8,700 bases of DNA from Litoreibacter sp. (GTDB lineage: Bacteria; Pseudomonadota; Alphaproteobacteria; Rhodobacterales; Rhodobacteraceae): positions 1 to 8,700 of the forward strand of contig JABDPP010000221.1 of assembly GCA_013042765.1 (NCBI GenBank), written 5' to 3'. A program made the position numbers and the translations under genes. This document shows positions 1 through 5,912 of the stretch, in pieces; positions within the stretch are counted from its first letter, which is position 1; each line of letters starts with the position of its first letter. The notes under the pieces are model-generated. The model had not been told where the DNA came from. It did not search any database and saw only the letters and a program-made list of their open reading frames with translations.

Positions 1-34
1 CATCAAGGGCCACGATCAGGCGGTCATCCGACAT
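1..34 (-). CDS. pyrF: Orotidine 5'-phosphate decarboxylase, N-terminal fragment (gene runs off the left edge)
   Basis: Only the start of this gene is present. Read on the minus strand from the ATG at 34-32 it gives MSDDRLIVALD, which matches the usual opening of bacterial orotidine-5'-phosphate decarboxylase: a short polar lead, then the first beta strand of the TIM barrel ending in the conserved LIVALD. That enzyme converts OMP to UMP in the last step of de novo pyrimidine synthesis in the cytoplasm. An AAAGGA Shine-Dalgarno lies about 6 bases upstream of the ATG, which supports the start. The gene is divergent from clpB, with about 226 bases between the two start codons. Identification rests on 11 residues, and the catalytic Lys/Asp motif lies outside the window, so the call is likely but not proven. 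Confidence 0.62.
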   Translation of the reverse strand, partial: MSDDRLIVALD

Positions 35-155
35 GTTTTATCCTTTTCTGCGGGTTTCGGCCTTCCTGAGGGGTGCGGCCTTGGCCGTCAAGATCTGACG
101 CGCGCGCGGCCGCGCTGGCGGGGCGAAAAAATGTTGCAGTTTTGCACCATCGGGT

Positions 156-185
156 CTTGAGCAATCCCGACACCATGCCCACATG
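156..185 (+). promoter_or_regulatory. Candidate RpoH (sigma32) heat-shock promoter of clpB
   Basis: CTTGAG at 156-161 and CCCACATG at 178-185 resemble the heat-shock sigma consensus (CTTGAA ... CCCCATNT), with 16 bases between the two elements. The predicted transcript would start near 192 and leave a leader of about 70 bases before the clpB ATG. clpB is a classical RpoH target in proteobacteria, which raises the prior. The -10 element is imperfect. I saw no clear CIRCE-type inverted repeat nearby. Confidence 0.5.
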
Positions 186-260
186 AGAAATGAGGTCCGA
201 ACCTTCGACATGCCGCCGGGCGGGTGTTGGAACAGCGGACGCTTGTGAAAGGACAGTAAA

Positions 261-2879
261 ATGAACTTGGAAAAGCTTACCGAACGGGCACGGGGGTTCG
301 TTCAGGCCGCGCAGACCATCGCGATGCGCGAAAACCACCAGAGACTGGCACCCGAACACCTTCTAAAAGCATTGATGGACGACGATCAGGGGCTTGCCTC
401 CAACCTGATTTCGAGCGCAGGCGGCGCGCCGGACCGGGTCTTGGAAGCGGTTGATCTGGCGCTGTCGAAAATGCCGAAAGTGACCGGCGACGCCAGCCAG
501 GTCTATCTTGATACCCAGACCGCGAAGGTCCTCGACGAGGCCGAGAAAATCGCCAAGAAGGCCGGCGACAGTTTCGTGCCGGTCGAGCGCATTCTGACTG
601 CGCTCGCAGTGGTAAAATCCGGCGCCAAGCAGGCGTTGGAGGCCGGTGCCGTTTCGGCCCAGAAACTCAATGGTGCGATCAATGACATCCGCAAGGGCCG
701 GACCGCCGATACCGCGACGGCCGAGGAAGGCTACGACGCGCTGAAGAAATATGCCCGCGACCTGACCGAGGCCGCCGAGGAGGGCAAAATCGACCCGATC
801 ATCGGCCGGGATGAAGAGATCCGGCGCACGATGCAGGTTCTGAGCCGCCGGACCAAGAACAACCCGGTTCTGATCGGTGAGCCGGGCGTTGGTAAGACCG
901 CGATCGCCGAAGGTCTGGCGCTGCGGATCATCAACGGCGACGTGCCCGAAAGCCTGCGCAACAAGAAGCTGATGGCGCTTGATATGGGTGCGTTGATTGC
1001 CGGTGCGAAATACCGCGGTGAGTTCGAGGAACGCCTGAAAGCGATCCTGTCTGAGGTGACCTCCGCGGCTGGCGAGATCATTCTCTTTATCGACGAGATG
1101 CACACGCTTGTGGGTGCTGGCAAGGCGGACGGGGCGATGGATGCCTCGAACCTGCTGAAGCCTGCGCTGGCGAGGGGCGAGTTGCACTGTGTGGGCGCCA
1201 CCACGCTCGATGAGTACCGCAAGCACGTGGAGAAGGACGCTGCCCTGGCGCGCCGGTTCCGGCCGGTCATGGTTGAGGAACCGACCGAGGAGGACACAGT
1301 TTCGATCCTGCGCGGCATCAAGGAGAAATACGAGCTGCACCATGGTGTACGGATTTCCGACAGCGCGCTGGTGGCCGCAGCCCAGTTGAGCCACCGCTAT
1401 ATCACCGACCGGTTCCTGCCAGACAAGGCGATCGACCTGATGGACGAGGCCGCATCGCGGCTGCGCATGGAGGTCGACAGCAAGCCCGAAGAGCTGGACG
1501 CGCTCGACCGCGAGATCCTGCAAAAGCAGATCGAAGCGGCCGCGCTCGAGAAAGAGGATGACGCTGCCTCCAAGGACCGGCTCGTCTCGCTGCAGAAAGA
1601 GCTGTCCGAACTGCAGGAAAAATCGAGCGAGATGACCGCCCAGTGGCAGGCGGAACGCGACAAGCTGGAAGGCGCGCGTGACCTGAAAGAGAAGTTGGAC
1701 CGCGCAAGGGCTGAGCTTGATATCGCCAAGCGCGAGGGCAACCTCGCCAAGGCCGGTGAGCTGTCTTACGGCGTGATCCCCGATCTCGAAAAGCAGCTTG
1801 GCGAGGCCGAGGCCCGCGAAGACAGCGGCGTGATGGTCGAGGAGGCTGTGCGACCCGAGCAGATCGCCTCCGTCGTGGAACGCTGGACCGGTATCCCGAC
1901 CTCCAAGATGCTGGAGGGCGAGCGCGAGAAGATGCTGCGCATGGAAGAGGAGATTGGCAAGCGCGTGATCGGCCAGCGCAGTGCGATGACCGCCGTGGCC
2001 AATGCGGTGCGCCGTGCCCGGGCCGGCCTGAACGACGAGAACCGGCCGCTCGGCTCATTCCTGTTCCTCGGGCCAACCGGCGTCGGCAAGACCGAGCTGA
2101 CCAAAGCCGTGGCGGAGTTCCTCTTCGACGACGAGCACGCGATGGTGCGCATCGACATGTCGGAGTTCATGGAGAAACACGCCGTCGCTCGCCTGATCGG
2201 CGCGCCTCCGGGTTATGTCGGTTATGACGAAGGCGGTGTTCTGACCGAAGCCGTGCGGCGTCGGCCTTATCAGGTCGTGCTGTTCGACGAGGTCGAGAAG
2301 GCGCATCCGGATGTGTTCAACGTGCTGTTGCAGGTGCTTGATGACGGAGTGCTGACCGATGGTCAGGGCCGCACAGTTGATTTCAAGCAGACGCTGATCG
2401 TGCTGACCTCAAACCTCGGGGCGCAGGCGCTCAGCCAGCTGCCCGATGGCGCGGACAGCGCAGACGCCAAGCGCGACGTGATGGATGCGGTACGGGCCCA
2501 TTTCCGCCCCGAGTTCCTGAACCGTCTCGACGAGACCATCATCTTCGACCGCCTGGCGCGCGAGGATATGACCGGGATCGTCGATATCCAGCTTGGACTG
2601 CTGCAAAAGCGTCTGGCGGGCCGCAAGATCACGCTCGATCTGGATGAGGGTGCCCGCAAGTGGCTGGCCGATGAGGGCTATGATCCCGTCTTCGGTGCAC
2701 GTCCGCTCAAGCGTGTGATCCAGCGCGCCCTGCAGGACCAGCTGGCGGAGATGATCCTTGCCGGCGATGTGCTCGACGGCGCGGATATCTCGGTGAGCGC
2801 GGGGGCCGATGGCTTGATTGTGGGCGATCGGGTGTCGTCCTCAAACCGCCAGCCACCGGAAGATGCTGTGGTGCACTAA
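261..2879 (+). CDS. clpB: ATP-dependent disaggregase ClpB
   Basis: A full-length Hsp100 disaggregase of 872 residues, close to the usual 850-880. Working as a cytoplasmic hexamer, ClpB threads aggregated protein through its pore and cooperates with DnaK/DnaJ/GrpE. Domains in order: Clp N-domain (about 1-145), first AAA+ module with Walker A GEPGVGKT at 206-213 and Walker B ILFIDE ending at E279, a charged coiled-coil middle domain (about 400-530) that marks ClpB rather than ClpA/ClpC, and a second AAA+ module with Walker A GPTGVGKT at 604-611, Walker B LFDE ending at E677 and sensor-2 GAR at 812-814. All key residues are intact. The ATG follows an AAAGGA Shine-Dalgarno with 7 bases between. 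The IGL/F loop that marks ClpP-binding ClpA/ClpX was not seen. A terminator follows the stop, so the gene looks monocistronic. No in-frame ATG or GTG occurs near codon 149, where E. coli starts its short isoform. Confidence 0.98.
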   Translation: MNLEKLTERARGFVQAAQTIAMRENHQRLAPEHLLKALMDDDQGLASNLISSAGGAPDRVLEAVDLALSKMPKVTGDASQVYLDTQTAKVLDEAEKIAKKAGDSFVPVERILTALAVVKSGAKQALEAGAVSAQKLNGAINDIRKGRTADTATAEEGYDALKKYARDLTEAAEEGKIDPIIGRDEEIRRTMQVLSRRTKNNPVLIGEPGVGKTAIAEGLALRIINGDVPESLRNKKLMALDMGALIAGAKYRGEFEERLKAILSEVTSAAGEIILFIDEMHTLVGAGKADGAMDASNLLKPALARGELHCVGATTLDEYRKHVEKDAALARRFRPVMVEEPTEEDTVSILRGIKEKYELHHGVRISDSALVAAAQLSHRYITDRFLPDKAIDLMDEAASRLRMEVDSKPEELDALDREILQKQIEAAALEKEDDAASKDRLVSLQKELSELQEKSSEMTAQWQAERDKLEGARDLKEKLDRARAELDIAKREGNLAKAGELSYGVIPDLEKQLGEAEAREDSGVMVEEAVRPEQIASVVERWTGIPTSKMLEGEREKMLRMEEEIGKRVIGQRSAMTAVANAVRRARAGLNDENRPLGSFLFLGPTGVGKTELTKAVAEFLFDDEHAMVRIDMSEFMEKHAVARLIGAPPGYVGYDEGGVLTEAVRRRPYQVVLFDEVEKAHPDVFNVLLQVLDDGVLTDGQGRTVDFKQTLIVLTSNLGAQALSQLPDGADSADAKRDVMDAVRAHFRPEFLNRLDETIIFDRLAREDMTGIVDIQLGLLQKRLAGRKITLDLDEGARKWLADEGYDPVFGARPLKRVIQRALQDQLAEMILAGDVLDGADISVSAGADGLIVGDRVSSSNRQPPEDAVVH

Positions 2880-2910
2880 GCGGACACTGATCCGATGAAT
2901 AGGATGAATA

Positions 2911-2940
2911 AAAGGGCGCCCACGTGGCGCCCTTTGCTTT
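2911..2940 (+). terminator. Rho-independent terminator of clpB
   Basis: A perfect 10-bp inverted repeat (AAAGGGCGCC at 2911-2920, GGCGCCCTTT at 2926-2935) encloses a 5-base loop and is followed by GCTTTT. It begins 32 bases after the clpB stop codon. The A-run before and T-run after the stem could let it work on both strands, which would also shield clpB from transcription arriving from the right. Confidence 0.9.
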
Positions 2941-3326
2941 TGTAGCGAGGGGAGGTGCTGCACCACGGCCCCGCTGCCAGAGGGGCGCGGGGTTTTCCGG
3001 GATCCGGTGCAGCCTGGCATATAAATAACGCAGCCTGCCTGTGAGATATCTGAGGCGATCCTCTGAAAGTGGATCGTATATTCAAGATCGACGGCGCCGC
3101 CGGAGCGGGTTGCCGGGGGGTTCCCCCATATCCTTGCGCGTGATCGGATGTCCCTTGGCCCTGTCGGGGGCTGTCTTCGGGACCGGTAACCACTTCTTCT
3201 TGCATGCGACGCGCCAGCCTGTCGGACCGTGCGGCGCATAGGACGTCCGGGGAAGGGGTTTAGGGCCGAAAGCTTGCCGCGCGGTTAGGCCACCGCACGC
3301 AGGTGGGCTTACAAGCAGAACGGGCC
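2941..3326. other. Unassigned intergenic region with several inverted repeats
   Basis: About 385 bases between the clpB and fasciclin terminators hold no gene I recognise. Short open frames on both strands lack Shine-Dalgarno sites and family motifs. Visible structure: CTGCACC near 2957-2963 pairs with GGTGCAG near 3006-3012, enclosing an inner CCCCGC/GCGGGG stem; CGATCC at 3056-3061 pairs with GGATCG at 3071-3076; a G-run at 3115-3119 pairs with a C-run at 3123-3127; CCACC at 3290-3294 pairs with GGTGG at 3302-3306. A structured small RNA is possible. The conserved cores of RNase P RNA, tmRNA and SRP RNA were looked for on both strands and not found. Confidence 0.4.
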
Positions 3327-3365
3327 AAAAAAACGCCGGAGCGCTCCTTCAGAGGCCCCGGCGTT
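3327..3365 (-). terminator. Rho-independent terminator of the fasciclin operon
   Basis: On the minus strand an 8-bp stem (AACGCCGG at 3365-3358 with CCGGCGTT at 3339-3332) is followed by a run of seven T residues (3333-3327). It lies about 25 bases past the stop codon of the second fasciclin gene. This is a textbook intrinsic terminator and closes the two-gene unit. Confidence 0.9.
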
Positions 3366-3390
3366 CGTGGGTAAATATCCTGTGCAGGTT

Positions 3391-3882
3391 TTACTTCGGC
3401 AGCAGGACCGTATCGATCACGTGGATCACGCCGTTCGACGCCATGATATCGGCGGCGGTTACGGTGGACTTGTTCACCTTGACGCCATCACGGCCGTCAA
3501 CATGGACGTTCTGGCCCTGAACGGTGGCGACGCTCAGACGCTGGCCTGCCAGCTGGTCGGAGGTCACGGCGCCCGGGACAACGTGATAGGTCAGGACCGC
3601 GGCCAGCTGGTCCTTGTTTTCGGGCTTGAGAAGGGACTCAACGGTGCCGGCGGGCAGCTTGGCGAAAGCGTCGTTGGTCGGTGCGAAGACCGTGAACGGG
3701 CCTTCGGATTTCAGCGTGTCAACGAGGCCGGCTGCGGAAACTGCAGCAACGAGCGTGGCGAAGTCGGGGTCGCCGGCGGCGATATCAACGATATCGGGCT
3801 CAGAGGTCATTGGGCTACAGGCTGCGATGGTCGCCAGTGCGCCAGCTGCTACGAGGCCCTTCAGGGCGGTGCGTCTTTTCAT
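3391..3882 (-). CDS. Fasciclin (FAS1) domain lipoprotein, second gene of the operon
   Basis: A 163-residue single-FAS1 protein. FAS1 domains are extracellular or cell-surface adhesion folds, and the bacterial single-domain members are exported. I start it at the internal ATG at 3882 rather than the longer upstream frame, because AAGGAA lies about 8 bases before it and a signal peptide begins there. The N-terminus has twin arginines (KRRTALKG), a hydrophobic stretch, then the lipobox IAAC with Cys22, so the mature protein should be a lipoprotein, possibly Tat-exported. The FAS1 domain spans about 30-163: FTVFAPTNDAF at 63-73, YHVVPG at 99-104 and the C-terminal [13 protein letters not shown] at 150-162. 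It lies 60 bases downstream of a close paralogue, with a GC-rich hairpin between them. Ser23 after the Cys would favour the outer membrane under the E. coli rule, which may not hold here. The ligand is unknown. Confidence 0.9.
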   Translation of the reverse strand: MKRRTALKGLVAAGALATIAACSPMTSEPDIVDIAAGDPDFATLVAAVSAAGLVDTLKSEGPFTVFAPTNDAFAKLPAGTVESLLKPENKDQLAAVLTYHVVPGAVTSDQLAGQRLSVATVQGQNVHVDGRDGVKVNKSTVTAADIMASNGVIHVIDTVLLPK

Positions 3883-3909
3883 GGTTCTCTTCCTTTTGGA
3901 GGATAGGGT

Positions 3910-3929
3910 GGCCCCGGTCACCCGGGGCC
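3910..3929 (-). repeat. GC-rich intercistronic hairpin between the two fasciclin genes
   Basis: An 8-bp perfect inverted repeat (GGCCCCGG at 3910-3917, CCGGGGCC at 3922-3929) has a 4-base loop and no T-run in either direction. It sits in the 60-base gap between the fasciclin stop and the next start, just before the downstream Shine-Dalgarno. It is more likely an mRNA-stabilising or partially attenuating element than a full terminator. Confidence 0.65.
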
Positions 3930-3942
3930 GGAACTGTGAGCC

Positions 3943-4428
3943 TTACGAGCTGGGCAGGATAACTTTGTCGATCACGTGGATGACGCCGTTGGAGGCGATC
4001 ACGTCGGCGGAAACGACGTTGGCTTCGTTGACGGTTACGCCGTTCATTGTGCCGATCTTGACTTCGCCACCCTGTGCGGTTGCGGCCATCATGCCGTCGC
4101 TCAGGTCGCCAGACATCACTTTGCCCGGGACAACGTGATAGGTCAGGATCGCGGTCAGCTGGTCTTTGTTCTCAGGCTTGAGCAGCGTCTCGACGGTGCC
4201 TTCGGGCAGGGCTGCGAATGCTTCGTCGGTCGGAGCAAAAACGGTGAAGGGGCCGTCGCCTTTGAGCGTGTCGACCAGACCTGCGGCCTGAACGGCGGCA
4301 ACGAGGGTCGCAAAGCTGCCGGCGGAAACGGCGGTGTCGACGATGTCTTTCGAGTTGCTACCAGCAACAGCAGGTGTGGATGCAATGGCAGCGGCGGCCG
4401 AAAGGGCGAGGAAAGTTCTTCTGATCAT
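3943..4428 (-). CDS. Exported fasciclin (FAS1) domain protein, first gene of the operon
   Basis: A 161-residue single-FAS1 protein. The start chosen is the ATG at 4428, with GGGAGA about 6 bases upstream; the longer frame adds 14 residues with no signal character. The N-terminus MIRRTFLAL fits the twin-arginine pattern RRxFL, followed by an alanine-rich core and a signal peptidase I site AVA/GS after residue 22, so the mature protein should be soluble in the periplasm or secreted. The FAS1 domain covers about 27-161: [11 protein letters not shown] at 61-71, YHVVPG at 97-102 and [13 protein letters not shown] at 147-159. It shares long runs, including [10 protein letters not shown], with the downstream gene, so the two are tandem duplicates. 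It lies behind a candidate ECF promoter and a 5' stem-loop. A role in envelope stress or surface attachment is inference. Confidence 0.92.
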   Translation of the reverse strand: MIRRTFLALSAAAAIASTPAVAGSNSKDIVDTAVSAGSFATLVAAVQAAGLVDTLKGDGPFTVFAPTDEAFAALPEGTVETLLKPENKDQLTAILTYHVVPGKVMSGDLSDGMMAATAQGGEVKIGTMNGVTVNEANVVSADVIASNGVIHVIDKVILPSS

Positions 4429-4454
4429 GGGTATCTCCCGTAAATGAATAACGA

Positions 4455-4471
4455 GATGCCTGACTGGCATC
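4455..4471 (-). repeat. Stem-loop at the predicted 5' end of the fasciclin mRNA
   Basis: GATGCC at 4455-4460 and GGCATC at 4466-4471 form a 6-bp stem with a 5-base loop. The predicted transcription start from the candidate promoter upstream falls at about 4471-4469, so the transcript would begin essentially with this hairpin. It ends about 27 bases before the ATG. Confidence 0.5.
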
Positions 4472-4477
4472 GCGAAG

Positions 4478-4506
4478 ACTTACGGGGGCATCTGGCGTCC
4501 GGATCA
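4478..4506 (-). promoter_or_regulatory. Candidate ECF (sigmaE-type) promoter of the fasciclin operon
   Basis: On the minus strand TGATCC (4506-4501) is followed after exactly 18 bases by TAAGT (4482-4478). The TGATC -35 block and an A/T -10 block at this spacing resemble promoters read by Rhodobacter-type RpoE (ECF11, controlled by ChrR and responsive to singlet oxygen). The leader would be about 43 bases. I recall a fasciclin-domain gene being linked to that regulon in Rhodobacter but cannot check it here. No sigma70-like promoter of comparable quality was seen for this operon. Confidence 0.55.
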
Positions 4507-4673
4507 TGCGATTTTCTGCATTTGCATCCTTGACTTCGACACGGCGGCGCTAAGCCCGCCCATTCCAGATTTCCAATAAAATTCTTGTTATGGGACGTGA
4601 GCACATTTGTAGGTGATCCGGCGGGGGCAGCGCGCCGCACCATCGAGGCGAAGGAGACTCCTTAAGAAAATTG

Positions 4674-4808
4674 ATGAGCCATACCACGTATCGAGTAGGA
4701 AGTGCTGCGAGCTTCCTCACAGACATGGCGGGAACTATTCCTGCAACACAGGCAGAACGCCCTGCGTCTTGGAATCGAACAACCTACTTGGCAGTTCAAA
4801 ATAAATAG
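4674..4808 (+). CDS. Possible small protein of 44 residues, unrecognised
   Basis: A short frame with ATG start and TAG stop in the AT-richer spacer. The product begins MSHTTYRVGS, is mildly polar, has no membrane segment or cysteine and matches nothing I recognise. The weak point is the lack of a properly placed Shine-Dalgarno: AAGGAG at 4651-4656 is 17 bases away and lies inside a small inverted repeat (AAGGA/TCCTT). It ends 10 bases before the candidate -35 of the methyltransferase promoter. It may equally be a fragment of a lost gene or noise. Confidence 0.15.
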   Translation: MSHTTYRVGSAASFLTDMAGTIPATQAERPASWNRTTYLAVQNK

Positions 4809-4817
4809 GAACAACCT

Positions 4818-4846
4818 TTGCACTTGATGGTAACGACACTTATGAG
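4818..4846 (+). promoter_or_regulatory. Candidate sigma70 promoter of the methyltransferase gene
   Basis: TTGCAC (4818-4823) and TATGAG (4841-4846) are separated by 17 bases, the optimal spacing, each with four matches to the housekeeping consensus. The start point would be near 4853, about 36 bases before the ATG at 4889. No operator-like repeat is evident over it. Confidence 0.45.
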
Positions 4847-4888
4847 GCGAGTTTTTCTTGGGCCCAAGCTCAAGTACTGGGAAGTTAG

Positions 4889-5506
4889 ATGCTGAAAGAC
4901 TTAATCAGGAAAACGCATAGAGTTCTGGTTTTCAATCGCAGGCAAGATGTCCTTGCTCAGGGATTGAGCGCATTCTTAATCGGGAACAACGACGTCATCG
5001 ATGTTGGGACAGGTGATGGCAGTGTCGCACGCCAGGTCAAAGACCTCATGGGTGATATCACGGTGACTGGCATTGACGTACTGGTTCGGCCGAGCACGTA
5101 TCTCGAAGTCAGGCAATTCGACGGAAAGAAAATTCCGTTTGAGGATGATAGTGTGGATGCGGTCACATTTGTGGATGTCCTGCACCATTGCGAAAATCCC
5201 CAGGAACTCCTGAATGAAGCGGCGCGAATAAGCAGAACATGCGTGGTCATAAAGGACCATCTGGCGGAGAATTGGTTTGACCACATAGTTTTGCGTTTCA
5301 TGGATTGGGTTGGAAACGCTCCTCATGGTATTGCGCTACCCTATGAATACGCATCGCGCGAAATCTGGGAGGCACGCTTCAGGGAAGCAGGACTGGAGGT
5401 GGAGAAATTCACAACCGACATCAAACTGTACCCTTGGCCTTTCAGTTTAGTGTTTGGGCGCAATCTCCATTTTTTGGTCAGGCTTCGTCACGAGACCGGA
5501 AAATGA
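4889..5506 (+). CDS. Class I SAM-dependent methyltransferase
   Basis: A 205-residue cytoplasmic protein of the Methyltransf_11 (UbiE-like) type. The glycine-rich SAM loop VIDVGTGDG is at 36-44, the acidic residue at the end of strand two is D63 in TGIDV, and the segment PFEDDSVDAVTFVDVLHH at 83-100 carries the usual motif after strand four. The C-terminal third has aromatic and basic stretches (PYEYASREIW, LYPWPFSLVF) that may form the acceptor site. The ATG at 4889 has GGGAAG close upstream, and a sigma70-like promoter precedes it. The gene is convergent with the GtrA-family gene and overlaps its 3' end by 29 bases. Its position in a glycosylation locus suggests a sugar, lipid-linked sugar or other glycan precursor as acceptor, but that is inference; the motifs define only the SAM fold. 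Confidence 0.85.
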   Translation: MLKDLIRKTHRVLVFNRRQDVLAQGLSAFLIGNNDVIDVGTGDGSVARQVKDLMGDITVTGIDVLVRPSTYLEVRQFDGKKIPFEDDSVDAVTFVDVLHHCENPQELLNEAARISRTCVVIKDHLAENWFDHIVLRFMDWVGNAPHGIALPYEYASREIWEARFREAGLEVEKFTTDIKLYPWPFSLVFGRNLHFLVRLRHETGK

Positions 5507-5912
5507 AATAGCGCCCGATGAGAAAACTGAGAATGGCGGATATGGTCACCGCGGCGAAGTACAATGCCGCGTCCCAGAAATAGGCGTTCGTCACATGCCG
5601 CGAACAAATGAAAGAAACAAAGGAAAAACAGGATACTTGAAGAAGAGCGTACTGGATAAATGCGCCCTTCGACAAATCTGCTGCTACGAAGGTTACGACC
5701 TTGTGCGCCCGAAAGGTTACGGGAATGAATGCTACGAAGAGAACCACACTTGAGGCGAATGCAGGCAGTTCTGTGAAGCTCACGATCGCAGAAACCAAGA
5801 GCGAATAGGAAATGCTGGATAATCCACCGACCAGCACAAAACGGATAAAGGTGACTGACAAATACGGGCAGAAACCGGATCCAATTCGCCCTATTGCTCC
5901 TCGGATCTTCAC
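5478..5912 (-). CDS. GtrA-family membrane protein (putative polyprenyl-phosphate-sugar flippase)
   Basis: Translated from the GTG at 5912 this gives 144 residues, the normal size for the GtrA/DPMS-flippase family, with four predicted membrane segments (about 21-45, 51-68, 85-104 and 113-135). Family hallmarks are the opening FIRFVLVGG at 23-30 and the closing SFLIGRYFIFR at 129-139. Members work with polyprenyl-phosphate glycosyltransferases and are thought to move the lipid-linked sugar across the inner membrane. The frame is open upstream to an ATG at 5993, but the GTG is preferred: it overlaps the upstream stop as GTGA, has a perfect AAGGAG 10 bases before it, and gives a product of family length. 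The overlap implies translational coupling to the 615-residue protein upstream. Its 3' end overlaps the convergent methyltransferase gene. Confidence 0.88.
   Translation of the reverse strand: MKIRGAIGRIGSGFCPYLSVTFIRFVLVGGLSSISYSLLVSAIVSFTELPAFASSVVLFVAFIPVTFRAHKVVTFVAADLSKGAFIQYALLQVSCFSFVSFICSRHVTNAYFWDAALYFAAVTISAILSFLIGRYFIFRSRDEA

Larger units (their letters stand above)
4507..4888. other. Spacer between the fasciclin operon and the methyltransferase, with orphan peptide-like frames
   Basis: The base composition drops from GC-rich to AT-richer across this stretch. One frame, ATG at 4674 to TAG at 4808, encodes 44 residues beginning MSHTTYRVGS and ending YLAVQNK. Its nearest AAGGAG is 17 bases upstream, too far for a normal ribosome binding site. 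In another frame, about 4805-4888, a start-less peptide containing FALDGNDTYEASFSW ends at a TAG abutting the methyltransferase ATG. Both have protein-like residue mixes but match no family I know. They may be remnants of a decayed gene or chance. No mobile element ends were seen. Confidence 0.35.

Noticed and set aside
24..359. Minus-strand frame of 111 codons across the clpB start
   Set aside because: It overlaps the clpB start and the pyrF start and has no domain. The pyrF N-terminus in another frame explains the end of it better.
363..1523. Long antisense open frame (386 codons) across clpB
   Set aside because: It lies wholly inside the intact clpB gene. Its length follows from the GC-rich codon bias of clpB; it has no ribosome binding site or recognisable domain.
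1402..2076. Arginine- and serine-rich antisense frame of 224 codons within clpB
   Set aside because: The composition is typical of an out-of-frame reading of GC-rich coding DNA, and ClpB occupies the same bases with full motif conservation.
2841..3239. Minus-strand frame of 132 codons past the clpB 3' end
   Set aside because: It has no Shine-Dalgarno, runs through the clpB terminator into the clpB coding end, and matches no family; it is arginine-rich by composition.
2941..3326. RNase P RNA, tmRNA or SRP RNA in the clpB-fasciclin gap
   Set aside because: Fragments such as GGGCTTACAAG followed by CAGAACGGG recall RNase P RNA ends, but the order is wrong and the conserved GGAAAGTCC core is missing on both strands. 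No tmRNA tag frame or SRP apical loop was seen.
4614..4642. A second TGATCC on the plus strand as an ECF promoter for the methyltransferase
   Set aside because: Eighteen bases downstream there is CACCA rather than a TA-type -10 element, and it is about 270 bases from the gene.
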